Shown piece by piece: positions 1 to 7,005 of a stretch of 8,146 nt of DNA; positions within the stretch are counted from its first letter, which is position 1, and each line of letters begins with the position of its first letter. The position numbers and the translations under genes are program-made. The DNA comes from Planctomycetota bacterium (GTDB taxonomy: Bacteria; Planctomycetota; Phycisphaerae; Sedimentisphaerales; SG8-4), in the NCBI GenBank assembly GCA_030607345.1, contig JAUWKC010000060.1:1-8146 (forward strand). Direction: 5' to 3'. The notes beneath the pieces were generated by a model. That model was not told the DNA's origin, did not search any database, and saw nothing but the letters and a program-made list of their open reading frames with translations.

Positions 1-681
1 TATCTTCGAAGGGTCAAGCGTAGCCTTTTGTATCTTGGCCATTCGCATATTGACCGGCTTGAGCGCCCTGAGGAACTTCCTGCAGCCGCATTCCTGCCCG
101 CAGCTTTCGACATCGCCGAGCAGTTTGGCCTCGTCGCGCGAGCCTATCTGGCGCATCTCGATTCTTGTCTGGTATTCCTGGGCCAGTTTCTTGACAAGCT
201 GGCGAAAGTCCACCCGGCCGTCGGCCATAAAATAGAACACTATCCGTTCACCGCCGAACAAATGCTCCACATCCACTATCTTCATCGGCAAGGCAAGCTC
301 TTTGACAAATCCGATACAACTCTGCATCTCCTCTTTAGCAATCTTCTCGAGGTGCCTTTCCTCGCTCAAGTCCTCGGCGGTTGTGTATCGAACGAATTTG
401 CCGGGCGGCCCCCACAAGCACTCGACCTGACTGTTCACAAAATACTGCTCAACCTGGTCAGGGCTCCACCTGAAAAGGCCTGCTTTATACGAAGAGAGCT
501 GACCGACAAGACTGCCCAACTCCAACCCCCTGTCGGTCTTTATCACTGCCCGGCGAGGCACTTTGAGAATGTTGGCCTCGTTGTGCTCGAACCAGCCGAG
601 GATATCCATCCGGCCGTATCGAACCAGCATGTGTTTCTTGTTCTTCGTCTGTTTTGGTTTTATCTCTACGGTATTCGCCAT
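1..681 (-). CDS. PSP1-domain (YaaT-like) protein, 3' end outside the window
   Basis: The first 227 residues are visible and the frame is still open at the left edge. The C-terminal half is a clear PSP1 domain: residues 150-189 read as the family's 'Y-F-x-A-D-x-R-V-D-F-R' strand (about 150-160), then 'T-R-I-E-M-R-Q-I-G-S-R-D-E-A-K' (172-186), then a Cys cluster C194, C198, C200 followed by K-F-L, and 'M-A-K' at 214-216. The usual cluster is CGxxLCC; here the spacing is C-x3-C-x-C, a local variant. The N-terminal 130 residues have no motif I can name. The start is the ATG at 679-681: an in-frame TAG lies ten to twelve bases upstream, and the AGGTAG overlapping it is a fair ribosome site nine bases from the ATG. 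The gene starts 42 nt after holB and probably belongs to the same operon. YaaT in Bacillus is a cytoplasmic protein of the Y-complex affecting RNA maturation and sporulation phosphorelay; the role here is unknown. Confidence 0.88.
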   Translation of the reverse strand, partial: MANTVEIKPKQTKNKKHMLVRYGRMDILGWFEHNEANILKVPRRAVIKTDRGLELGSLVGQLSSYKAGLFRWSPDQVEQYFVNSQVECLWGPPGKFVRYTTAEDLSEERHLEKIAKEEMQSCIGFVKELALPMKIVDVEHLFGGERIVFYFMADGRVDFRQLVKKLAQEYQTRIEMRQIGSRDEAKLLGDVESCGQECGCRKFLRALKPVNMRMAKIQKATLDPSKI

Positions 682-723
682 CGCGATTGTCTACCTGAAT
701 ACACTGCTCAACTCTTGTCGTCG

Positions 724-1836
724 CTAAACCTTGATTATATCAGAAGCGGCCAAATTTAACAACAACTGCTCGAAAACGAGCTTCTCGTTGACATTTGACT
801 CAATCTCTCGCAGCGTCCGGTAGCAGTCTGCGATTTTTTCGGCCAATTGCTCGGGACCGAACCGCCCGGCCAGCTTTTTTATTTCCTCGGGCTGGTCGAA
901 ATTGACAATTTCGCCGCCCACCTCAAGGCTAAGCTTCATCGCATCGTGCAAAGCGGATATGACCATATACACCGCTGTTCGCTGGGCCCGTCGGTTAATA
1001 TCGCTTTTGCTGGTCCCCCTGCTGAGTTCCGCCCAGGCGCCGGCAAGCTGCCGGATTTTGCCTGAGAGCCAGCCGGCAAAGGTCAGCGCCTCATCGTACC
1101 GGCAACCGGCAACTCCAGCGAGCAGCTCCTTCTTTGTTTTGTAAAGCCCTGCATCGACAAGCTCAAGCTCGGCCCACCGGCAGGCCTGGCCTAAACTGCC
1201 CTGTGCAAGGCGGGCCCAATATCTGGCTTGGTCTTGCGGAATACCCTTTCCCTTCAGCTTTTCGATTATCCGCTCCTCCGCCACCGGGCCGAAACGGATA
1301 GTCCGGCATCTCGACTTCGTAGTCTGCAAAAGCCGTTCCATGCGAGTGCACAGGAGAATTATGGTGCAGTATCCCGGCGGCTCTTCCAGCACTTTCATAA
1401 GAGCGTTTTGTGAATTGCGGTTCAGTTTTTCGGACTCGCTGACAACGAAGACCCTTCTTTCGGACAACGTCGGCCTGTTCGAGACCTTGTCAACCAGAAA
1501 CTCACGGATTACGTCTATCGGCAGCTCGACGGGCGTCTTTTTGCCTTTGCCATCCTTGGTGAATTCAATCAACTCTTTGTACACGTGCAGGAAATCCGGA
1601 TGTGAATCGGCCTCGAACAGGCGGCATGACTCGCACGAACCGCAACTGTCAGCCAGGCCGTTTTGCTCAGTAGGGCTTTTACACAAAAGCACCTTGGCCC
1701 ACTCGCGGGCGGTCTTGAATTTGCCGACCCCTTCCGGGCCGGCGAATATATAAGCATGCGGCATCTTCCCGGCTGCAAAGGCCCGCTGCAAAACACCAAT
1801 AGCCCCGTCCTGACAAAAAATCTCGCTGAGTGACAT
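724..1836 (-). CDS. holB: DNA polymerase III subunit delta' (clamp loader)
   Basis: This 370-residue protein is a clamp-loader AAA+ subunit that helps open and place the sliding clamp for the replicative polymerase. Visible in order: a start region ending 'H-A-Y-I-F-A' (27-32); a P-loop GPEGVGK at 33-39; a zinc module with C52, C65, C68 and C71; a degenerate Walker B 'V-F-V-V-S-E-S-E' (129-136) where DnaX would have DExx; 'N-A-L-M-K-V-L-E-E-P-P' (144-154); and the SRC motif at 175-177, the arginine-finger motif shared by delta' and DnaX. The C-terminal 150 residues would be the oligomerisation collar. The residue after the P-loop Lys is Phe (F40) instead of Thr/Ser, and Walker B is weakened, so ATP hydrolysis is doubtful, which is normal for delta'. 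I prefer delta' over tau/gamma because of this and the short length. The gene starts 4 nt after tmk stops; AGGTGG inside the tmk end or AAGGAT just before the ATG could serve as ribosome site. Confidence 0.93.
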   Translation of the reverse strand: MSLSEIFCQDGAIGVLQRAFAAGKMPHAYIFAGPEGVGKFKTAREWAKVLLCKSPTEQNGLADSCGSCESCRLFEADSHPDFLHVYKELIEFTKDGKGKKTPVELPIDVIREFLVDKVSNRPTLSERRVFVVSESEKLNRNSQNALMKVLEEPPGYCTIILLCTRMERLLQTTKSRCRTIRFGPVAEERIIEKLKGKGIPQDQARYWARLAQGSLGQACRWAELELVDAGLYKTKKELLAGVAGCRYDEALTFAGWLSGKIRQLAGAWAELSRGTSKSDINRRAQRTAVYMVISALHDAMKLSLEVGGEIVNFDQPEEIKKLAGRFGPEQLAEKIADCYRTLREIESNVNEKLVFEQLLLNLAASDIIKV

Positions 1837-1840
1837 ATCC

Positions 1841-2479
1841 TTATAAATCCACCTGTGCTATTGCTTCTGCCACTTTTCTCTGCACCGCTTCCACGTCACC
1901 GGAAGCGTCAACAACGATGAATCTTCTTTGCTGACGAGCCAGCTCGAGAAAACCCTCGCGTACCTTCCGGTGATAGCCGTCGCCTTTTTGCTCTATCCTG
2001 TCAAATTCCCTGTTCAATCTACTCAAGCCGACCTTTGGGTCGACATCAAGAATAATGGTCAAATCCGGCCAGACTCTTTCGAGAGAGTTCCTTGCAATTT
2101 TTATGACTTTGTCCATTCCGAAGCCGCCGGCATAGCCCTGATACGCACACGTGCTCGACAGCCATCTATCAAGAACTACGCACTTGTTTTCCTGCAACGC
2201 CGGCCTTATCTTTTCGTCCCACAATTGTACTCTGGCCGCCATATAGAGCATAACTTCTGCGGCCGTGCTCATAGCGACATGTTGCGGGTTAAGAAGCAGC
2301 CGGCGAATCTTTTCGCCGATAGCCGTTGCGCCGGGGTCCCGAAAAGTTGCGACGTCCGCGCCCTGCTGCCTCAGCCGCTGCACCAGAAGTTCTGTCTGCG
2401 TGGTCTTTCCGCAGCCGTCCGGCCCGTCAAGAACCACGAGCTTTCCCCTCAACTTCTCGTTCAACTGTTCGCTATCCAT
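1841..2479 (-). CDS. tmk: Thymidylate kinase (dTMP kinase)
   Basis: This 212-residue enzyme phosphorylates dTMP to dTDP with ATP in the cytoplasm, the step before dTTP for DNA synthesis. The sequence shows a P-loop G-P-D-G-C-G-K-T-T at 19-27, the dTMP-binding loop R-D-P-G-A-T (47-52; most family members have REPGGT), the D-R-W motif at 104-106 (usually DRY/DRF), 'S-S-T-C-A-Y-Q-G' (108-115) and an Arg-rich lid region ending 'D-R-I-E-Q-K-G'. Length matches the family. The frame is open for 43 more codons upstream, but those codons lie inside the preceding gene and look nothing like Tmk. The ATG at 2477-2479 has AGAGGA eight or nine bases upstream and is chosen as start. It overlaps the end of the nucleotidyltransferase gene by 8 nt, which suggests translational coupling. 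Compared with the truncated tmk-like stub between dnaE and the small upstream gene, this copy has an intact P-loop and should be the working gene. Confidence 0.93.
   Translation of the reverse strand: MDSEQLNEKLRGKLVVLDGPDGCGKTTQTELLVQRLRQQGADVATFRDPGATAIGEKIRRLLLNPQHVAMSTAAEVMLYMAARVQLWDEKIRPALQENKCVVLDRWLSSTCAYQGYAGGFGMDKVIKIARNSLERVWPDLTIILDVDPKVGLSRLNREFDRIEQKGDGYHRKVREGFLELARQQRRFIVVDASGDVEAVQRKVAEAIAQVDL
2418..2434. repeat. 17-bp direct repeat, copy in intact tmk
   Basis: On the minus strand this reads GTTCTTGACGGGCCGGA and encodes V-L-D-G-P-D/E, the strand leading into the Tmk P-loop. An identical copy in the same orientation and the same codon phase is at 3412-3428, 994 bp away. The two copies bracket the small gene and the nucleotidyltransferase gene. 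Confidence 0.9.
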
Positions 2480-3065
2480 CCCCACTTTCCTCTTGCTCTT
2501 CCAATACTTCTGCCGCCTGCTCCAAAAGCTGCTTAAGCTGCCCTTCGATATGGAGCTGTCCGGCCCATTTATGCAGATAATCCTTATCCAGATGGCGCCA
2601 CTGAACAAGAGCTACGCCAAGGGCGTCACGAAACTGCTGTTCTGAACGCCTGTCCTTGGCCCATTCCAGCTTGCTTAAAATGGTATCTTCAGGCGAAGTT
2701 ACCCAAACATCCAATCCCCTGATTTTAGCGATACACCTTCGCTCAAACTCCTGGCGACTGAACGGCCTGTCTTTGCGAATAATAAAATCAGCCTTCCAAC
2801 CAGACTCAACGTCAATTACGTTAAACATCGAGCCGTGAACAAAGGCGTTTCTTACCGCATCGAGGCTGACATAGTAATTCTCGCCCAGCGTTCCGGCAAA
2901 ATTCAAAACCTGCTTTTCGGTCGGAGCAATCACCATGTCGATGTCCTTTGTCGCTCTTGGCTGGCCGTGAAGGCTGCTCGAAACGGAACCGGAAAGCATG
3001 TAGGCAATACTCTGCTTGTCTAACTTTCCAATCAGCTCCTCTAAGAAATCTGCCTGACCCGTCAT
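2472..3065 (-). CDS. Nucleotidyltransferase-fold protein, AbiEii/DUF6036-like, possible toxin-type gene
   Basis: This 197-residue protein has the polymerase-beta-like nucleotidyltransferase signature: G26-S27 in 'L-S-G-S-V-S-S-S-L-H-G', then 'P-R-A-T-K-D-I-D' with D41 and D43, and a likely third acidic residue D93 in 'W-K-A-D-F'. A helical segment 'S-P-E-D-T-I-L-S-K-L-E-W' (124-135) and 'Q-Q-F-R-D' (143-147) follow, as in the AbiEii/MenA-like and DUF6036-like families. All three expected metal ligands are present, so it looks catalytically competent. Such enzymes transfer a nucleotide to RNA or protein; the substrate here cannot be told. The ATG at 3063-3065 has GGAG seven bases upstream and lies 2 nt after the small partner gene stops; the 3' end overlaps tmk by 8 nt. 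The pairing with a small helical protein suggests a toxin-antitoxin or defence-like module, which is inference. It could instead be a housekeeping or domesticated enzyme. Confidence 0.8.
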   Translation of the reverse strand: MTGQADFLEELIGKLDKQSIAYMLSGSVSSSLHGQPRATKDIDMVIAPTEKQVLNFAGTLGENYYVSLDAVRNAFVHGSMFNVIDVESGWKADFIIRKDRPFSRQEFERRCIAKIRGLDVWVTSPEDTILSKLEWAKDRRSEQQFRDALGVALVQWRHLDKDYLHKWAGQLHIEGQLKQLLEQAAEVLEEQEESGDG

Positions 3066-3067
3066 AT

Positions 3068-3316
3068 CTACACTCCAGCATCAGAGCGGATTAGTTTGAA
3101 TAAGGTTTCGCCAATCATAAGTCGAAGCACTTGCCGTTGCACCTTTGCTTCACTGTAATCGGGATGGCGAAGTCTTACACCGGCTTCGACAATGCTTCTG
3201 AGGTTATCGCTTAACTCAAATGCCATTTCTGCCCGCGTCCGGGTATCTAACCGCTGCAGGGTTCCTATCTGTTTTCTCGCAGCATCAATAGTCGTGTCCG
3301 CAGGTATCGCATCCAT
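3068..3316 (-). CDS. Small hypothetical protein, partner of the nucleotidyltransferase
   Basis: This 82-residue protein has no signal peptide or membrane segment. It looks mostly helical and charged, with a distinctive central block 'M-A-F-E-L-S-D-N-L-R' (31-40), 'A-G-V-R-L-R-H-P-D-Y-S' (45-55) and a C-terminal 'L-R-L-M-I-G-E-T-L-F' (64-73). I recall small proteins with an 'AGxRxRHPEYSEEEV' block next to nucleotidyltransferase genes in planctomycetes and cyanobacteria, but I cannot name the family. It carries no canonical HEPN Rx4-6H motif. The gene ends 2 nt before the nucleotidyltransferase start, as in two-gene toxin-antitoxin operons, so an antitoxin or substrate-adaptor role is possible but unproven. 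The ATG at 3314-3316 has only a weak ribosome site (GAG about seven to nine bases upstream). The short length, ordered motif block and tight coupling favour a real gene over a chance frame. Confidence 0.72.
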   Translation of the reverse strand: MDAIPADTTIDAARKQIGTLQRLDTRTRAEMAFELSDNLRSIVEAGVRLRHPDYSEAKVQRQVLRLMIGETLFKLIRSDAGV

Positions 3317-3391
3317 TTTTCATCTCAAAATCCAGCCTTGCTTTCGCAGGGTAATTAAGGCTGCTGATATTTCAACAAAGCTGCTTTCGAT

Positions 3392-3407
3392 TGCGCAGCT
3401 CTGCGCA
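3392..3407. repeat. Short perfect hairpin at the stub's breakpoint
   Basis: The self-complementary hexamer TGCGCA occurs twice with four bases (GCTC) between, giving a perfect 6-bp stem with a tetraloop. It lies where similarity between the tmk stub and the real tmk ends. No T-run follows on either strand, so it is not an intrinsic terminator. Confidence 0.6.
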
Positions 3408-3411
3408 CCGC

Positions 3412-3428
3412 TCCGGCCCGTCAAGAAC
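3412..3428. repeat. 17-bp direct repeat, copy in tmk stub
   Basis: Identical in sequence, orientation and codon phase to 2418-2434 in the intact tmk. Just outside the identity, on the N-terminal side, the nearest nine bases differ only by transitions, which suggests common descent of a slightly longer segment. Confidence 0.9.
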
Positions 3429-3476
3429 TATGAACCTGCCTGAGCCTTTCGTTTTCACTCTGCTGCCCTTGTTATA

Positions 3477-6400
3477 CTATTTTGTCAGTTGGAAATTGTC
3501 TTTGCCGACAAGCTGTCGCATTTTTCTGCAGAACTCCAGGTCGGGTTTTACAGACAAGCTCTTGTCTGCGGTCGCATAGACGCTGCCTTTGTCGGTTCTT
3601 ATTGCTACGTGAATGGCGCTTTTGCCGCGGTGCGTCCGGCACAGGTTCTTTATCATCGCCACTTTTTGTTCAGTGACATCTTGTGAATCCAGGCTTATCC
3701 TTACCCTGCCGGCCAGGAGTTCGCCGACCCGGTCCAGAGCTATCAATTCGGAAGCCAGAATATTTGGTTTTCCTCTTCGCAAATCAACCTTTCCCCGCAC
3801 AAAGACAACGGTATCAGGCACCAACAAACTTGCGAACCTGCTGAGCACGTCGGGAAACAATACCACTTCGACCTCGCCTTGGAGGTCTTCGAGGGTGAAG
3901 TAAGCCATTTTTGAGCCGGCATTTCGGCCCGTCTTTGTCAGAGTGTATCTTATCTTTGTTATCATTCCGCCGATTGCAATTTGCCTGTCCTGCACATACC
4001 CGGCAAGCTGCGAGCTGTCGGCCGTGGAATATAGACTTATCGTCTCGGCGTAATGGCTGAGCGGATTGCTGGTGACATAAAAGCCAAGAACGCTCTTTTC
4101 GAACGCCAGCATCTGAGGCTCAGGCCAGGGCGCTACGTCAGGCAGCCCCTTATGGTCCTCCGAATGGTCGCTCTGGGCCAACTGGCCAAAGAAATTTAAT
4201 TGGCCGCTCTGCTTGTCCGCCTGCAGTTGCGAGCCGCTTTGCATCGCTTTTTCCAGTCCCGCAATCATCTGGGCGCGGTTTCCGCCAAGCCGGTCGAAAG
4301 CACCCGCCTTTACGAGGGCCTCGATAACCTGCTTGTTGACGGCCCTTAGGTCCACGTTCTCACAAAAGTGGAACAGACTCTCAAAAGAACCGACTTGACT
4401 GCGGGCGGTGATTACTTGCTCAACCGCCTTTTCGCCCACGCCTTTCACCGCCGCCAGGCCGAAACGTATTACTCCAGTCTTATCAGCAGTGTGGCCCTTA
4501 TAAAGAGGAGTAAAATCCACTCCGCTCTCGTTGATATCCGGCGGCAAGACCTCGATGCCCATTCTCTTGCACTCGCCAATATAATCGACAACCTTGTCGG
4601 TATTATCCATTTCGTAGGTCAAAAGTGCAGCCATATATTCCACGGGCCAGTGGGCTTTAATATAGGCGGTCTGGTAAGCGATAATGGCGTAGCGGGTCGA
4701 GTGGCTCTTGTTAAAGCCGTAGCCGGCGAAACGCGCGATAAGCTCAAATATCTGGCTGGCCTGTTTCGTACTCAGGCCCTTGTTGACGCAGCCGGCGACA
4801 AATCTTTCGCGCTCTTTGGCAATCGTCCTGGCCTTCTTCTTGCTTATCGCCTTGATGAGCGTGTAGGCCTCGCGAAGAGGTATGTCACCGAGACGGTTGC
4901 AAATCCGCATTACCTGTTCCTGATAGACCATAATGCCGTAGGTCTCATCAAGGATTTCCCTCATAATCGGATGCGGCAGGTCCCATTTTGCCCCGTGTTT
5001 GCGGTCGATGTAATCCGGTATCAGTATCATCGGCCCCGGCCGATACAGAGCGTTGGCGGCGATAAGGTCCTCGATGCGGTCAGGCTTCATCTTTGTCAGC
5101 AAATCCTGCATGCCGCCGGACTCGAACTGGAAGACGCCTTTGGTCGCCCCGCTGGAAAACAGCTCAAAAACCTTCGGGTCTTCCAGACTGATTCTCTCCA
5201 GGTCAATATCGACCCCGTGGATGTCTCCGACTAACTGCCTGGCTCGCTCAAGCACGCTGAGGGTCTTAAGACCCAGAAAGTCCATCTTCAAAAGCCCGAC
5301 TTTCTCCACTATAGGCCCTTCGAACTGGGTAATGATGTCGTCGGAATCGACCGCCTTATAGAGGGGGGTAAAATCGGTCAGCGGCTCATCCGAGATAACC
5401 ACGCCGGCAGCGTGAACCGACGCGTGCCGGGCAAGGCCTTCGAGCTTCCTGGATATGTCAATGACTCTTTTTGTCTGCTCGTCCTGTTCGTAACTCTTCT
5501 TTAGTTGCGGCTCAGTCTGCAGGGCCTTGTCAATCGTCATACCGAGAGAAAACGGCACAAGCTTGGCAAGGCGGTCCGCCTCGGCCAGCGGGACGCCAAG
5601 AACCCTGCACGAATCGCGGATGACGGCCCTGGCTTTCATCGTTCCGAAGGTTATTATCTGCGCGACCTGGCCGTATTTCTGTCTGACGTAGTCGATGATT
5701 TTCCCACGCCCGTCCTGACAGATATCAATGTCAACATCGGGCATTTCGTTGCGGGCAGGGTCCATGAAACGCTCGAACAGCAAATCGTAGCGAATCGGGT
5801 CAACATCACACAGCCTGAGACAATATCCGACAACAGTGCCCACGGCGCTTCCTCTGGCTCCCACCGGGATGCCGTGCTCGTGGGCGTAATTGCAAAAGTC
5901 CCAGACGATAAGAAAGTAGCTGGCAAAACCCTTCGACTCAATCACGTCCAGCTCTCTGTCGATTCTGGCCTTTATCTCGTCGGTAATTTCGCCGTACCGC
6001 TGCCTGGCTCCGTCATAACACAGTTTAGTCAGGAGCTGCTCCGGCGCCTGCCCGTCCGGAGGTCGAAATCGCGGGGCGTGCCGGCTCTTCAAATCAAGCT
6101 CCACATCGCACCGCTGAGCAATAGCCAGCGTGTTATCGCACGCTTCGATTGTCCCGGAGAAAAGTGAGCGCATCTGCTCAGGGCTCTTGAGAAACACATC
6201 TCGCGGGTAAATCATCCGGGTAGGGTCGTCGGCATTTTTGCCGGTGCTTATACAGCACAGGCAATTGTGCGCCTCGTAATCGTCCTCTTCAAGAAAGTGC
6301 ACGTCATTGGTTGCGATAAGACCAAGACCCATCTTTTTCGCCAGGTCTACCAGGGCCTCATTGACGCCGGACTCGTCGCCTTCGTGGATTTGCAGTTCGA

Positions 6401-6926
6401 TGAAGAATCTTTCCGGGCCGAAAATCTTCAGGTAGCTTTCCGCCGCCGCCGCCGCACGCTTCTGGTCGCCGCCGGCCAGAAGGGCTGGAATCTCGCCCTT
6501 GATACACGCCGACGCTGCTATCAGGCCCTCGTTAAGCTCGGCCAATATCTCTTTGTCGATTCTCGGACGGTAGTAAAAGCCTTCGGTGTAGCCGGCGCTT
6601 GCCAGCTTCAAAAGATTCTTGTAGCCGGCGTTGTTCTCCGCCAGGAGTATCAAATGATAGGCAGCCTCTTTGATAGTGGTTTTGGTCCTGTCGAACCTGC
6701 TGCCCGGCGCAACATAGGCCTCGATGCCTATTATGGGCTTTATGTGCTTTTCGCGGGCCTTGATGTAAAACTCAACGGCGCCGAACATATTGCCGTGGTC
6801 GGTCACCGCCACCGAATCCATACCGAGTTCTTTGCAGCGCTTCAGCAGTTTATCGAAGCTTATAGCGCCATCAAGCAGCGAATACTGACTGTGCAGATGA
6901 AGATGCGTAAATCCTTTACTATCCAT
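3477..6926 (-). CDS. dnaE: DNA polymerase III alpha subunit (replicative polymerase)
   Basis: At 1149 residues this is a full-length DnaE1-type replicative polymerase with no intein. Domains in order: an N-terminal PHP domain with H8/H10/H12, D43-H44 ('D-H-G-N'), E69, H91 and D208/H210, so the metal site looks intact and could support proofreading; the 'G-A-R-G-S-A-V-G' motif (356-363); the catalytic P-D-V-D-I-D with D397 and D399; the third catalytic Asp D549 in 'K-M-D-F-L-G'; a helix-hairpin-helix region around 822-845; a clamp-binding motif Q909-L-N-F-F913; and an OB fold from about 980 to 1060. The Asp positions nearly match those of E. coli DnaE (401, 403, 555). It extends the DNA strand with dNTPs at the fork. 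The ATG at 6924-6926 begins directly at the conserved 'H-L-H-L-H-S' start, with AGGA eleven bases upstream. It is first in the leftward operon, about 30 nt from its predicted transcription start. Confidence 0.97.
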   Translation of the reverse strand: MDSKGFTHLHLHSQYSLLDGAISFDKLLKRCKELGMDSVAVTDHGNMFGAVEFYIKAREKHIKPIIGIEAYVAPGSRFDRTKTTIKEAAYHLILLAENNAGYKNLLKLASAGYTEGFYYRPRIDKEILAELNEGLIAASACIKGEIPALLAGGDQKRAAAAAESYLKIFGPERFFIELQIHEGDESGVNEALVDLAKKMGLGLIATNDVHFLEEDDYEAHNCLCCISTGKNADDPTRMIYPRDVFLKSPEQMRSLFSGTIEACDNTLAIAQRCDVELDLKSRHAPRFRPPDGQAPEQLLTKLCYDGARQRYGEITDEIKARIDRELDVIESKGFASYFLIVWDFCNYAHEHGIPVGARGSAVGTVVGYCLRLCDVDPIRYDLLFERFMDPARNEMPDVDIDICQDGRGKIIDYVRQKYGQVAQIITFGTMKARAVIRDSCRVLGVPLAEADRLAKLVPFSLGMTIDKALQTEPQLKKSYEQDEQTKRVIDISRKLEGLARHASVHAAGVVISDEPLTDFTPLYKAVDSDDIITQFEGPIVEKVGLLKMDFLGLKTLSVLERARQLVGDIHGVDIDLERISLEDPKVFELFSSGATKGVFQFESGGMQDLLTKMKPDRIEDLIAANALYRPGPMILIPDYIDRKHGAKWDLPHPIMREILDETYGIMVYQEQVMRICNRLGDIPLREAYTLIKAISKKKARTIAKERERFVAGCVNKGLSTKQASQIFELIARFAGYGFNKSHSTRYAIIAYQTAYIKAHWPVEYMAALLTYEMDNTDKVVDYIGECKRMGIEVLPPDINESGVDFTPLYKGHTADKTGVIRFGLAAVKGVGEKAVEQVITARSQVGSFESLFHFCENVDLRAVNKQVIEALVKAGAFDRLGGNRAQMIAGLEKAMQSGSQLQADKQSGQLNFFGQLAQSDHSEDHKGLPDVAPWPEPQMLAFEKSVLGFYVTSNPLSHYAETISLYSTADSSQLAGYVQDRQIAIGGMITKIRYTLTKTGRNAGSKMAYFTLEDLQGEVEVVLFPDVLSRFASLLVPDTVVFVRGKVDLRRGKPNILASELIALDRVGELLAGRVRISLDSQDVTEQKVAMIKNLCRTHRGKSAIHVAIRTDKGSVYATADKSLSVKPDLEFCRKMRQLVGKDNFQLTK

Positions 6927-6961
6927 AAGTTAAACCATCCTACAACAAACCGCCGTCGCCT

Positions 6962-6974
6962 GTATGATACTGTC
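6962..6974 (-). repeat. 13-nt inverted repeat, dnaE-promoter copy
   Basis: On the minus strand this reads GACAGTATCATAC and includes the whole -10 box (TATCAT) of the dnaE promoter. The exact reverse complement partner is at 7149-7161. The core GTATCATAC is itself a palindrome around a central base, the shape of a dimer-binding operator. Confidence 0.75.
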
Positions 6975-6992
6975 TTGGTCGGTCCGTGTCAA
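6964..6992 (-). promoter_or_regulatory. Predicted sigma-70 promoter of the dnaE operon
   Basis: On the minus strand a perfect TTGACA (6987-6992) and TATCAT (6964-6969; four of six, including the key A and final T) are separated by exactly 17 bases. Transcription would start near 6957, leaving a leader of about 30 nt before the dnaE ATG. Confidence 0.7.
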
Positions 6993-7005
6993 TTAAGCAT
7001 CTCTC

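Larger units (their letters stand above)
3372..3458 (-). pseudogene. Truncated tmk-like 5' stub
   Basis: A GTG at 3456-3458, 18 nt after the dnaE stop, opens a 28-codon frame ending in TGA at 3372-3374. Residues 8-16 read R-F-I-V-L-D-G-P-E, which matches the start of Tmk (K-L-V-V-L-D-G-P-D in the intact tmk). The next codons, R-C-A-E, align without a gap with G-C-G-K of the intact P-loop, so the invariant Gly and Lys are lost. All similarity then ends and the frame closes. Seventeen bases (3412-3428) are identical to the intact gene. I read this as the 5' remnant of an older tmk that directly followed dnaE. A chance resemblance is unlikely given the identical codons and the same phase, but the stub is short. 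Confidence 0.6.

Noticed and set aside
28..759. 243-codon plus-strand open frame at the left end
   Set aside because: It lies antisense to the PSP1-domain gene and the end of holB. The minus-strand protein has recognisable family motifs; this one has none.
2480..2608. 43-codon upstream extension of tmk
   Set aside because: These codons lie within the nucleotidyltransferase gene and lack Tmk character. The ATG at 2477-2479 has a good ribosome site and gives the usual length.
3320..3424. Minus-strand frame ending just before the small gene, reading like a protein C-terminus (V-E-I-S-A-A-L-I-T-L-R)
   Set aside because: About 35 codons, no ATG/GTG start with a ribosome site, and partly overlapping the tmk stub in another phase. 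It might be a scrap of a lost gene, but nothing supports a function.
3474..3500. TATAAC near the dnaE stop as an internal promoter for the cassette
   Set aside because: No acceptable -35 box at 16-18 bases upstream on the minus strand.
4368..5234. 288-codon plus-strand open frame inside dnaE
   Set aside because: Antisense to the most conserved part of DnaE. Its openness follows from codon bias in dnaE, and it has no recognisable domain or ribosome site.
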